Assembly (NCBI GenBank): GCA_014859275.1
Contig: JACUUO010000016.1
Span: forward strand, 1-33,846
Direction of reading: 5' to 3'
Source of the DNA: Actinomycetota bacterium
GTDB lineage: Bacteria > Actinomycetota > Aquicultoria > Aquicultorales > Aquicultoraceae
Length of the DNA stretch: 33,846 bases
Below the pieces are notes generated by a model, which did not search any database, was not told the DNA's origin, and saw only the letters and a program-made list of their open reading frames with translations. This document shows positions 22,450-31,235 of this stretch, piece after piece. Position numbers and translations under genes: made by a program. Every line of letters starts with the position of its first letter. The stretch's first letter is position 1.

Positions 22450-23963
22450 AGAAGATGGCCATCCTTAGGATGGTTAATCAATCTTACAGCTCCAGTAGCC
22501 TGTCCAGCGGCAACCCCAATGCCTTCCAATACCTCTCCGGAGACTTCTTGAACAACAGCTTTAGGCTGTGGAGTCTCATCGATAACTACATCAGGGGGAT
22601 CAAGCCGCTTATACTCCTCATATGTTTTCTTTCGCTCTTCAACTAAGAGTTTCAATCCCCGTCCGTCCCAGCTGCCATCCAGTATTGAAGTCAGCTCAAT
22701 CCAGGCACAGTGGTAAACATCGGCTCTTTCACCCAAAATTCCCCAGGCAACCAATCGGGTGCCTATTGCGTTGAAGAGTAAACAGGTCGGCTCAATTCCC
22801 TTCACCGCTACGGATTTAATCGTCTCACGCATGGCTACACCCTTGATTGATTTCTTTGTAAGGTAGCTGATTATGAATCGGCTCGGTCGTAGGCCTAGTT
22901 TTTCTTTGATCTCCTGCCGTGCCCGCTCACGCTTTGCCCTCTGCATCTCTTTGAAATCAACCCCAACTGGGTTTACTATCTGGCTGTGTATAAACTCCAG
23001 AAGGTAGGTTGGATCCTCGCTCCAGCGGGGATTTTTTATATCCAACTCATAGACCCCACGATGGCCGTATTTCTTGAGAAACTCCTCAAAGTGAGAGCGA
23101 AAGCTAGGATTTCCAGTCGAGGTAAGCGGCAGTCTCTCGCGCCACGTAAGTGGCTGAAAGTCTCCTGCAGTAAAAAAGCTCAGTGCCTCTTTATCATCTC
23201 GAGCTATATCTGCAAGCTTTAATAACTCATAGCCATGCTCGGCGCTGGTAATACCAGACCCACCTGTCATAAGAGCATTGGTTAATGCTTCCTCCCGGCC
23301 TGGAAAGTATCGTTTAAGTATTCGCTTTAGCAATTCAGGGTACGCCATAGCTCCCATGAGTAGAATAGCAAATTCTGGTATAAGATCCATGCCCAAAACG
23401 CCGATTTCATGCAGGGCGGCAAGAAGTGCCTCATCGCTTAACTGAGGGTAATCCTTCCTACTCCGGGCCTCACCTTTTTCCCATACTTTTCTAATTATGC
23501 CTTTGGCTCGCACCTGCGTTCGCATAACATGAAGAGCAATGCGCATCTTTCTTGCCTGCCGCTTTCGACCCTCTTTCCCTTTTAGTGGGTATGGGTCTGG
23601 GGTGGGAATCTCTGGTTGGTGTCCACCCATGGTTTCGTTAAACTCCGCTGGTAACATCCCAATGCTGTCATAGAGGCCCCACTGCGTTGCGGTCATGTTA
23701 AAGTACGGCCGACCTTTGTAGAAGCGAGTAAATGCCAGCCCCTCTGGAACCTTGTAGCCGCTGGCCGTAAACATAAAGCTAATTAACATATCGCCTGCAC
23801 CCATAATACCGAGGCTCCGTTCAAGAGTGCCCTGTACGAACGGCATCACTTCCTTTGTATTTGCATTCGACCATATTACCGGCAGGTGTACAACGGGTGT
23901 AAAGGTATACGTGGTTATCAGCTGGCGGGTGTTCATCAATCCCGGAAAAGTGTTGGGGCGCAA
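22284..23963 (-). pseudogene. PEP-utilizing (PEP synthase/PPDK-like) enzyme truncated at both ends
   Basis: The frame encodes about 559 residues, of which the stretch from 22355 upward is genuine. It contains the WSNANTKEVMP segment that in PEP-synthase-like and rifampin-phosphotransferase-like proteins follows the ATP-grasp domain. A helical middle follows (GHRGVYELDIKNPRW), then the swivelling-domain start [31 protein letters not shown] and [10 protein letters not shown]. In family members EVGG is directly followed by the phosphohistidine loop (SHGA...AREY). Here the sequence instead passes into the antisense of the ABC ATPase gene. The catalytic His is therefore missing, and the N-terminal ATP-binding domain is absent too. 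It follows hyuB on the same strand. Confidence 0.8.
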
Positions 23964-24041
23964 AATGAAAATGTTAAGAATCCCAACAACTATTATCGCA
24001 TCTATTGGACAGCCACGGCCCGGCCTAAAGGCCTGGCATAA

Positions 24042-25607
24042 TTATCCTCCACACCCGCCTCCTCCTGGGGTCTCAATAGTCACTATATCACCGGCTTTTA
24101 CATTAAAGGATGTTTTGCCGGGTAGCTCTATTTCTTCGTCGCCACAGGTTAAAATATTGCGACCGGATGCACCCGGCTCGCCCTTATTCAGCCCGTATGG
24201 CCGCGTCCTTCGCCTATCAGACAGGATGGATACCATGCTATCCTCAAGAAATTCTATGCTCCGGGTAATGCCATCACCGCCGCTAAATTTCCCGTTGCCA
24301 CCAGAGCCATGGCGCAGGCTGCACTCCCTTACCCTAACTGGGAAAGCCAGCTCGAGCGCTTCGATCGGGGTATTTAGAGTGTTGGTCATGTGTGTGTGAA
24401 CGCCGCTTAAGCCATCTTTGCCGGGATATGCACCCATCCCGCCACCGATAGTTTCATAATAGGTATGCTCGCCACCGCCCGGATATTTAAACCCGAAAGA
24501 TAAATTATTCATCGTCCCCTGGCTGGCCGCGGGAATGCGATCTGGCAAAGCCTGGGCGAGTGCTCCGAGCAATACATCGACGATGCGCTGTGATGTCTCG
24601 ACATTCCCGGCGGCAACCCCGGCCGGGTATGCCGCGTTAACTAGAGAGCCCTCCGGCGCTTTGATGGTAAGGGGGTAAAAAGTACCATGATTGACGAGCA
24701 CGGTCGACGGGAGCAAACACCGGAATACGTAGTAGACGGCGCTGTGTGTTACCGCAAGCGGCGCGTTGACACAGCTCTCAACCTGAGCATCAGTGCCCGA
24801 GAAATCGATTCTTGCCCGGTTGCCGCTGATTTTAATCGCAACCTCGATTTTTAGGGGCTTATCGCTGAAACCATCATCATCCAGGTAATCAATAAACGAG
24901 TAGGTGCCACTGGGCATCGATTGCAGCAATATTTCAGTACATATCCTTGTATAGGCTATGGTATTATCGATCTGCTTACCTATATCATCCAAACCATACT
25001 TCGTGACCAGATCGATAAAACGGCTTTTGCCGATCTCATTTGCGGCAAGTTGGGCCTTTAAATCGCCCAATCGCTCTTTCGGATTCCTAACCTGCTGCAA
25101 GAAGGATTCAAGCAATCTTTCATCAATCCTGCTGCCGGCAACCAATTTTGATGGAGAAATACATACTCCCTCCTCATGGATCGTGTGCCCAAGCCCCATC
25201 GAGCCGGGGAAGTGGCTTCCAACGTCGGCGTGGTGCGCCCGGCTAACTGCAAAGCCGATCAATGCTTCATCGAGAAAGATGGGAGAGGTGAGGGTGATAT
25301 CGGGAAGATGTGTTCCGCCGGCAAACGGGTCGTTTACAATAACCGTATCCCCAGGATTAAAATCAATGCGCTTTGCCGACTCAGATAGGCTAAGCGGCAT
25401 CGCACCAAGGTGAACCGGGATATGTGACCCCTCCGCAACGAGGCGCAAATCTTTATCGAAGATGGCACAGGAGTAATCGCGCCTCTCCTTGATGTTCGCC
25501 GAATAAGCGGTACGACCAAGCGTAACTCCCATCTCCTCCGCGATTGATGCGAAAAGATTGCCAAATATGCGGATGGCAACAGGATCAAAGCTAGCTACAT
25601 CGAGCAT
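24042..25607 (-). CDS. hyuB: Hydantoinase B/oxoprolinase family protein
   Basis: This 521-residue protein is of the HyuB family throughout: [66 protein letters not shown], the [14 protein letters not shown] block (usual VGG is VGS here), LTKYG, a middle [15 protein letters not shown], and the C-terminal [24 protein letters not shown] with TPGGGGCGG at the end. The family works with HyuA in ATP-dependent opening of cyclic amides or in carboxylation (N-methylhydantoinase, 5-oxoprolinase, acetone and acetophenone carboxylases). The ATG follows the hyuA stop without a gap, with GGAG just upstream, so the two are translationally coupled. The true substrate cannot be read from sequence. Confidence 0.95.
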   Translation of the reverse strand: MLDVASFDPVAIRIFGNLFASIAEEMGVTLGRTAYSANIKERRDYSCAIFDKDLRLVAEGSHIPVHLGAMPLSLSESAKRIDFNPGDTVIVNDPFAGGTHLPDITLTSPIFLDEALIGFAVSRAHHADVGSHFPGSMGLGHTIHEEGVCISPSKLVAGSRIDERLLESFLQQVRNPKERLGDLKAQLAANEIGKSRFIDLVTKYGLDDIGKQIDNTIAYTRICTEILLQSMPSGTYSFIDYLDDDGFSDKPLKIEVAIKISGNRARIDFSGTDAQVESCVNAPLAVTHSAVYYVFRCLLPSTVLVNHGTFYPLTIKAPEGSLVNAAYPAGVAAGNVETSQRIVDVLLGALAQALPDRIPAASQGTMNNLSFGFKYPGGGEHTYYETIGGGMGAYPGKDGLSGVHTHMTNTLNTPIEALELAFPVRVRECSLRHGSGGNGKFSGGDGITRSIEFLEDSMVSILSDRRRTRPYGLNKGEPGASGRNILTCGDEEIELPGKTSFNVKAGDIVTIETPGGGGCGG

Positions 25608-27641
25608 TTAGCCATTCTCCTTCTGTAAAATAAGATTGCCGTACCTATCGACTTCAGCAAGCCAACCGGGAGGGATAACGGTAGTAGTATCGAGCTGAAA
25701 TATAAGCGCCGGCCCGGTTAAGGTATGACCAGCAAGCAGGTTTTCTCGATGGTAGCAAGCTGCATCATACCAGCCATCAAAGAAGGTGCAGGATTTTAAA
25801 TCAACCACTACGGGCTCTTTTGCCTGCTCAACCATGGCCACCTCCGGCTTGTCTCGCAGCCCAATCGCCCTAACTCTTACTCCGACCACTTCGATTTCTT
25901 CATCTGGGCTGGCATGCCCGTATCTCTCGCTGTGCATTTTATGAAAAGCGCCCGGATAATCATCGGCAAAACCTGCTATCGGTATCGTCAGCTCAAACGA
26001 TTGACCGATATACCTTACATCAAGCGCCTTTTCAAGCCTCATGGACTCTTCATTAAAACCCTCTGCCGTCAAATCAGCCCTGGCGGCATCAAGCAGGGGC
26101 GTAAATGTATTTTCCAGGGTTTCCGTTGTAAAGTCGGTCTGTCTTATCAAAACCGACTTTGAATAATCCTTTGCCACATCCGATACGGTCATACCATAAG
26201 CCGAAAATACGCCCGGTATCTTTGGGATTAAGACCCTCGGGATAAGCGCAGCCTCAGCTAGCTCACAAGCATGCATCGGTCCGGCGCCCCCAAAGGCGAT
26301 CAAGGTAAAATCACGTGGGTCGTATCCTCTCTCAACTGATATTTTCCTTATGGCCTTTTCCATATTGGATATAGCAATCCTAATAACCCCATCAGCCGTA
26401 GCTAATAAATCGAGACCGCACTCATCTGCCATTCTAGAAAGCACCCGCTTTGCGTGCTCTAAATCGAGCTCCTGCCTGCCGCCTAAGAAATGCTTCGGAT
26501 GCAGACGACCGAGAACTAAATTGGCATCGGTAATCGTCGGTTTCTCTCCCCTGCCGTAGCATGCAGGACCGGGGTCTGAGCCTGCGCTTTCCGGTCCCAC
26601 CTGGAGAGCGCCCCCGGCATCGATCCAGGCGATCGAGCCTCCCCCTGCACCGATCGTGTGAATGTCGATCACTGGCACCTTAATGGGCGAACCATAGATA
26701 CTAAATTCGGTCGTAAACTGAATATCGCCGTCAACTAAACTCACATCGGTCGATGTACCGCCCATATCAAATGAGATAAGCCGCTCAATCCCGGTGTTTT
26801 TGCCCAATTGCTGGGTAGCAACAGCGCCGCCCGCCGGACCTGAGAGAACAGTCTGCACGGCCTGCCTCGCCGCCGACATAGCAGAAACCAGCCCACCGTT
26901 AGACTGCATAATCCTTAAATTCCGCGCCAGCCCCTCGCCCATGCCGCTGGTCAGCTTGGCCAGGTAACTTGCAACCAACGGGGTTACAAAAGCATTAACA
27001 ACTGTCGTTGAAAGACGCTCGTATTCGCGATACTCGGGAAGAATTTTATATGAGGCTGAAACGAAAAACCCGTTGTCTACCAGATAATTTTCGACCACTT
27101 GTTCGTGCTCGGGGTTAAGAAATGAGAATAGGAAACAGACGGCGACGGCATTGATACCCTTATCACTAAGCGCTCGCATCAACGAGCTAAGCCCGGACAC
27201 ATCAACCGGCCTGATGACCTCACCGCAAGAGCCGATACGCTCATCCACACCGAACCGGTAATCTCTGTCGACCAATGGTGCTGGCATATCGGCCCAGAAA
27301 CTGTAAAGCCCGGGTCGATTCTGGCGTCCTATGTCGATTAAATCCGTAAAGCCCCGGGTAGTTACCAGCGCAACCTTTGCCCCTTTTCGCTCAAGGAGTG
27401 CGTTAGTCGCAATCGTTGAGCCGTGGATAATATCAGCGCTCTGGGTCTTCGAAGGCCCGATACCAAAATCCGTTTCATCCGGCAATAGGCCGAGTTCTTT
27501 TAGGCCGTTAACAACACCGATCTCCGGCTGTGGATGCGTTGAAAGAACCTTGTGAATGATATGCCCGCCATCCTGCCAGAGAACAAAATCGGTAAACGTC
27601 CCGCCTACATCTATGCCGATAACAATACTAATCTCAACCAT
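25608..27641 (-). CDS. hyuA: Hydantoinase/oxoprolinase A subunit, ATP-dependent
   Basis: This 677-residue protein is of the ASKHA ATPase fold. The N-terminal phosphate loop is GIDVGGTFTDFVLW, followed by HGSTIATNALLERKGAKVALVTT. Central motifs are SNGGLVSA, LSGPAGGAVA, SFDMGGTSTDVSL and HTIGAGGGSIAWIDAGGAL. C-terminal motifs are GSDPGPACYGRG, TLIAFGGAGPMHACELA and IPGVFSAYGM. All are conserved and the length is normal. It should bind and hydrolyse ATP to activate the substrate for HyuB. The gene is first in an operon hyuA-hyuB-(PEP-like fragment). No permease or racemase gene is near to suggest a substrate. No clear Shine-Dalgarno precedes the ATG at 27641. Confidence 0.95.
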   Translation of the reverse strand: MVEISIVIGIDVGGTFTDFVLWQDGGHIIHKVLSTHPQPEIGVVNGLKELGLLPDETDFGIGPSKTQSADIIHGSTIATNALLERKGAKVALVTTRGFTDLIDIGRQNRPGLYSFWADMPAPLVDRDYRFGVDERIGSCGEVIRPVDVSGLSSLMRALSDKGINAVAVCFLFSFLNPEHEQVVENYLVDNGFFVSASYKILPEYREYERLSTTVVNAFVTPLVASYLAKLTSGMGEGLARNLRIMQSNGGLVSAMSAARQAVQTVLSGPAGGAVATQQLGKNTGIERLISFDMGGTSTDVSLVDGDIQFTTEFSIYGSPIKVPVIDIHTIGAGGGSIAWIDAGGALQVGPESAGSDPGPACYGRGEKPTITDANLVLGRLHPKHFLGGRQELDLEHAKRVLSRMADECGLDLLATADGVIRIAISNMEKAIRKISVERGYDPRDFTLIAFGGAGPMHACELAEAALIPRVLIPKIPGVFSAYGMTVSDVAKDYSKSVLIRQTDFTTETLENTFTPLLDAARADLTAEGFNEESMRLEKALDVRYIGQSFELTIPIAGFADDYPGAFHKMHSERYGHASPDEEIEVVGVRVRAIGLRDKPEVAMVEQAKEPVVVDLKSCTFFDGWYDAACYHRENLLAGHTLTGPALIFQLDTTTVIPPGWLAEVDRYGNLILQKENG

Positions 27642-27753
27642 CTGATGTGATAATTAAACACAACCGCTCTCATCCTCTACCATACTATTTCTTTAGTGGA
27701 ATGAGTTATATTTCTGCAATTAAACCCTATTTTAACCGATAGATATCATCATT

Positions 27754-28290
27754 TTAAGCTGCTGGTCCTAATGAGATCTGGTTGATAAGTTCTTTGCAGA
27801 ATACCGATAAGTCTTCGAGGAGACGTCCTGAGATGAGGTTGCCATCAACCCATACCGGTTCATTCTGGTACTGGGCGCCATTAATTTCAAGCTCGTAACG
27901 GATATCAGGCGATCCGGTAAGAAAATGCGTCGCTGCGACACCGGCATCTATAAGGTAGCGAACGCTCTGATCAATTGTCCCGATAATGATGCCGGTGTCG
28001 TGGGCATACCGGATGAGGTTGTGAAATTCTTCACTGGTTCTAAGGTCATCCGAGACGGAGCCATCGCTCAAGATAAGGGCATCAAAGTTAAAGTCGGGGA
28101 TATCCTCAATACCCAAATCCGGCCTTATAAGTTCGTTGCCATTACTATCGATTAACTCTATATCGCTTCTTACGGCTGCAACTATTACGGGCTTATCCGC
28201 CCCTGTTAAACAGTCTCTAAGTTCGTGATAGACCTGAGCATTAAAGTTGTCCCCCAAGATGATCACTGTGCGTCCCCTTGATATGCTCAT
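27754..28290 (-). CDS. DJ-1/PfpI family protein lacking the nucleophilic cysteine (second copy)
   Basis: This 178-residue protein is a paralogue of the gene at 487-1029, with the same start (MSIS), the FDALILSDGSVSDDLR segment and the same C-terminal block (PVWVDGNLISGRLLEDL). The nucleophile elbow reads GTIDQSVRYLIDAGV, where PfpI proteins have S-I-C-H-G-P. The cysteine site is Asp107, the neighbouring His is Gln108, and the glycine is also lost, so it is more divergent than the first copy. Asn17 sits where a conserved Glu is expected. Catalysis by thiol chemistry is excluded. It is followed upstream by a small coiled-coil gene only 18 bases away, probably co-transcribed. Function unknown. 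Confidence 0.8.
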   Translation of the reverse strand: MSISRGRTVIILGDNFNAQVYHELRDCLTGADKPVIVAAVRSDIELIDSNGNELIRPDLGIEDIPDFNFDALILSDGSVSDDLRTSEEFHNLIRYAHDTGIIIGTIDQSVRYLIDAGVAATHFLTGSPDIRYELEINGAQYQNEPVWVDGNLISGRLLEDLSVFCKELINQISLGPAA

Positions 28291-28308
28291 AAATTATCCC
28301 TCCAGGCT

Positions 28309-28518
28309 TTAATGATATGCTAATTTCTTTTCTCTACCCAGTGCTTCGTTGATCTCATCCATCCTCATCGTTACCTCTATCAGCTCTTGTTTAGCCTGGG
28401 TTACTTCAGGTGTCGCACAAAGACCGCCATAATCGTGTCGGCAGCGAAGCTTGCCTTTGAGTTCATGGGCTCTTTTCTCTAGCTCTTCATATTCTTTAAG
28501 CAATCTATCTGCATTCAT
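28309..28518 (-). CDS. Small coiled-coil protein of unknown function
   Basis: The start was chosen at ATG 28518 (AGGGG upstream), although the frame is open to 28560. The 69-residue product is a helical hairpin: ADRLLKEYEELEKRAHELKGKL, then a short cysteine/histidine stretch RCRHDYGGLCATPEVT, then KQELIEVTMRMDEINEALG. The C-x-H and C residues between two helices could bind a metal, but only two Cys and one His are available. It shares a likely transcript with the DJ-1-like gene, 18 bases downstream. I do not recognise the family. Confidence 0.6.
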   Translation of the reverse strand: MNADRLLKEYEELEKRAHELKGKLRCRHDYGGLCATPEVTQAKQELIEVTMRMDEINEALGREKKLAYH

Positions 28519-28612
28519 TTTTCGCCCCTGGTGTTTTATATTATCGCTAATATAAGTCATAGGGATTTTGCAACTCGCTTGAGTCGTGCTTCTTCCTATC
28601 GTAGCGCATCTC

Positions 28613-28726
28613 GTAGCGCAGGGCTTTAGCCCTGCTAAAACTTATACGTGCACGCAGTAGCAGCCCTAAAGGGCTGCGCTACAATAGGATCTGCACCATG
28701 ATGGCAGCCCTAAAGGGCTGCGCTAC
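28613..28726. repeat. Cluster of three REP-like palindromic units
   Basis: Units at 28613-28635 (inverted), 28660-28682 and 28704-28726 each hold an 18-base palindrome (core GCAGCCCTAAAGGGCTGC) flanked on one side by GCTAC. The last two are identical and in the same orientation; the first is in opposite orientation. In the first unit the stem bases are swapped (GGGC...GCCC for CCC...GGG) while the loop and the flank GCTAC/GTAGC are kept. A degenerate copy starts at 28601. Such units are typical of dispersed REP elements moved by RAYT-type transposases, none of which is visible here. Confidence 0.85.
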
Positions 28727-29081
28727 GATCTGGTGAAAACACTGTTGTTAAGGTGCCGTTTTAAGATGCAAAATCTCTGTGTCATAAATCAGACATTGTA
28801 TCGCTTAGATTTAAGATATCTCCAAAACCACAAATAAGTACACCCTCAGCATGGAGATAAACCTCGCAGAAAGTAACAACCCGTAATCTTAAGGTCACCA
28901 GGGCAGGCTTCGGCAAATCTCCAGCAGGGTGAGATAGGCAGGCTAGGTTATAAGAACACGACCATCCTGTATAACCACTGGATTGATCGCGGGCTTTAGG
29001 TAAGATAAAGTAAAAAAGAAGGTACCTGTTTTCCATAGATTAAATACTACCGTCGCATACTGGGTAGAAAGGGCGATAAGC
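28727..29081. other. Intergenic region without a supported gene
   Basis: About 355 bases lie between the REP-like cluster and the HEAT-repeat gene. An 84-codon minus-strand frame (28782-29036) is present but has poor composition and no ribosome binding site. Another minus-strand frame reads LKPAINPVVIQDGRVLI before a stop near 28945, which may be debris of a gene. Neither is called. Confidence 0.5.
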
Positions 29082-29768
29082 TTGTCTGTAAAGGACGATA
29101 TAAAGAACCTTTTAGAAAATAAAGAATTCGATAAGTTGATTAGGCTAGCAGTTCAGGAAAAAGCTGTTGCTAGGCACCTGATCTCTTTCCTCTATAGCGA
29201 GAACGAACTATTGCATTGGCGGGCCGTAGATGGCTTAGGGATAATAGCAAAAGATCAGGCCATACTAAGCCCTGAGAAGGTCCGCGCTATCATCAGCCGT
29301 CTATTTCTTAATTTAGAAGATAAATCAGGCGGTAATGGCCTGGGCTCATTAGAGGCTATCGGGGCCATCATAGCAGCCCGCCTAAATCAACTGAGCGATC
29401 ACATCCCGAAATTATTCTCCTATATCAGCGATGCTGGATTACGGAAAGGCCTACTCTGGTCTGTGCGACGCATTGGAGAACAACAACCTGATCTGCTAAA
29501 AGATTGGGTGTTTCACGTTGTCGGGCTACTGCGAAATCCCAGCAATACGACCAGGGGCCATGCGGCGTGGTCGCTAGGAGCTATTGGAGATACGAACATA
29601 AGGGTATTTGAGGGACTAATTGTTGACATAAATGAAACGCTTGAAGGATTACTGAATGATAAGAATCACATTCGCATCTACGATAAAGGAGAGCTTAGGG
29701 AAGCAACGGTGGGCGAACTAGCCAAGGAGTCCCTTGCTGCTCTGAAACGAGCGGCAAAGAAGCGCTGA
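29082..29768 (+). CDS. HEAT-repeat protein of the DVU0298 type
   Basis: This 228-residue, all-helical soluble protein starts at TTG 29082 with AAAGGG upstream. Paired-helix repeats run from about residue 40 to 175: LLHWRAVDGLGIIA, NGLGSLEAIGAIIAARL, LRKGLLWSVRRIGEQQP and TTRGHAAWSLGAIGD. The segment with S-GG-NG-G-EAIG resembles proteins annotated DVU0298 family in anaerobes. HEAT repeats make protein-binding scaffolds. No partner is obvious in the neighbourhood. A conserved but unassigned role is likely. Confidence 0.7.
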   Translation: MSVKDDIKNLLENKEFDKLIRLAVQEKAVARHLISFLYSENELLHWRAVDGLGIIAKDQAILSPEKVRAIISRLFLNLEDKSGGNGLGSLEAIGAIIAARLNQLSDHIPKLFSYISDAGLRKGLLWSVRRIGEQQPDLLKDWVFHVVGLLRNPSNTTRGHAAWSLGAIGDTNIRVFEGLIVDINETLEGLLNDKNHIRIYDKGELREATVGELAKESLAALKRAAKKR

Positions 29769-29794
29769 AAAGACTGGGGTTCACCTGGATTTTT

Positions 29795-30184
29795 CTATTT
29801 AGCACTGTCAATTATGCCGATAACATCCTTCTCGACTGCTTCGGCTTCTTCTCTATCTACTTCTGGGAAGAACTGCGACATGGTTGCCGGTCTCATCGAT
29901 GCAATTTTTACCTTGCCATCCTCTTCAAGGATATTAATCCTGCAAGGCATAAACAGAGAGACAAATCTACTCTTATTCAAAAAGTGATTGGCATGCTTAC
30001 CGTTACAGATCTCAATTATCTTAAGTGGCTTCTGCTCAAATCCCTTAGCTGCCAACCTTTCGTTAATACCGATAACATTAAATACCATCCACCCCTTTTT
30101 CTCAACTGCACTTAGGACCGATACGGCAGCCTCATCAAAGCTCTTTTGTGTATTAACGATGTATGCAAAATCTTCTAACCTCAT
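29795..30184 (-). CDS. DUF302 domain protein
   Basis: The product is about 129 residues from the chosen ATG 30184, which has GAGGGG 9 bases upstream. The longer frame to 30256 gives unlikely N-terminal residues. The DUF302 hallmarks are clear: FAYIVNTQKSFDEAAVSVLSAVEKKGWMVFNV at the N-terminus, KPLKIIEICNGKHANHFLN, VSLFMPCRINILEEDGKVKIASMRP and a terminal helix. The family is small, cytosolic and of unknown biochemical role. It is convergent with the HEAT-repeat gene, with 26 bases between the ends. Confidence 0.88.
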   Translation of the reverse strand: MRLEDFAYIVNTQKSFDEAAVSVLSAVEKKGWMVFNVIGINERLAAKGFEQKPLKIIEICNGKHANHFLNKSRFVSLFMPCRINILEEDGKVKIASMRPATMSQFFPEVDREEAEAVEKDVIGIIDSAK

Positions 30185-30354
30185 ATACATCAACCCCTCA
30201 TCTAGTAGGTACGTTAATCGTAAATATACCGTAGGGGGTATAGTTTTGTCAAACACTATTCGCGGGCCACAAATAATTCATTCCACTACGTACCAATCGA
30301 GCTAACTTTCGCTCTCTCCTTCATATCATTAAAAAGCTTTGTCATACCAACCTG

Positions 30355-30593
30355 TTAACATGGAAAAAAACTTACAACTTCGCTTTCATGCATCCCCATT
30401 GATTTAAGTAGGCCAATTTCGCTTCTTCGTTCAAATATAGCCATCATAATGGTATTTGCAATCCCCAGCGCGGCTAATGCAATCAAAACAAGTTGAGCTA
30501 TCGTAGAGATAACCTTAACTATTCCAATTAACATGCAACCAAAGACTGATCCAGGCCATTCTCAAGATTGTTCGAGATAGTTTTTGTTCCTGG
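30355..30593 (-). pseudogene. FtsX-type permease remnant with frameshift
   Basis: From ATG 30534 to a stop at 30355, 59 codons encode LIALAALGIANTIMMAIFERRSEIGLLKSMGM, the core FtsX helix and signature of ABC permeases, and then break off. Upstream, in another frame, TISNNLENGLDQSLVA continues the same kind of protein up to about 30593. The remnant therefore carries an internal frameshift as well as lost ends. It lies directly downstream of the TetR gene on the same strand, which suggests a former TetR-exporter operon. Confidence 0.75.
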
Positions 30594-30607
30594 TAAGTAT
30601 AAGCTTT

Positions 30608-31188
30608 TTATTGACGAGGCAGCATGCCTTCCAAAAAGATCTTCAGGATGTCGTCAATGGCCTTCTTGGGGGAGAAAAAACTTTGTGCCAGCAGGTTTCA
30701 GGGTCCAGAATGGTCCTCATGGAGGTCAAGTAAACGGCGGTAGCGATATCTGGATGAATGTCTTCCCTGAACACACCCTTTTCCATCCCATCTACGAGGA
30801 TTCTTTTTAGGTATCCCTCTCTTTCCCTTCGAAAGCGGTCGATGCGCTCCCAAAGTGCGGGAGTGCTTTTCTTCATATCCTCCATGGCGGGTCGTTGGAT
30901 ACGGGACAGGACTCCGGTGATCGTGGTCACTACTAGCTGCAACTTCCTCACAGGGTCAGAGGTGCCCTTGAAGATTCCTTCCATCTGCTGTTCAACCCTC
31001 TGCAGCATCCGGTCGATCACCAGGGAAGCGATGGTTTCCTTGCTGGGAAAGACCTCGTACAATGTCTTCTTGCTGATACCGGCCTCGGCGGCGATGCTAT
31101 CCACGCTCATTGACCGATACCCCAGGCGAAACATTTTCTCCTCTGCAATATCCAGCAGGCGCTCTCGCAGTTCTGGTGGTTGTGTCAT
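30608..31188 (-). pseudogene. TetR-family regulator with a frameshift near its C-terminus
   Basis: The N-terminal HTH is clear (LLDIAEEKMFRLGYRSMSVDSI, AAEAGISKKTLYEVFPSKETI). The frame reads 181 residues to a stop at 30643, but the last 15-20 residues are out of register. In another frame the natural end continues as SPKKAIDDILKIFLEGMLPRQ to a stop at 30608-30610. Adding one base in the A6 run (30675-30680) or the G5 run (30668-30672) restores a 193-residue protein. Only the last part of the ligand/dimer domain is altered, so DNA binding may survive. The palindrome upstream supports autoregulation. A sequence error is possible. Confidence 0.8.
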
Positions 31189-31205
31189 CCGATTATCGAC
31201 CTCTT

Positions 31206-31235
31206 AGGAAACTTAATATACTATAACAGTTTCCT
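31206..31235 (-). promoter_or_regulatory. TetR operator-like inverted repeat over a -10 box
   Basis: AGGAAACT (31206-31213) and AGTTTCCT (31228-31235) are perfect 8-base inverted arms with a 14-base spacer, about 18 bases upstream of the TetR start. A minus-strand TATAGT (plus 31220-31225) lies inside the spacer as a possible -10 box. This is a likely autoregulatory site of the TetR protein. Confidence 0.6.

Noticed and set aside
28782-29036. 84-codon minus-strand frame
   Set aside because: No ribosome binding site, unusual composition and no recognisable motif; it may be gene debris.
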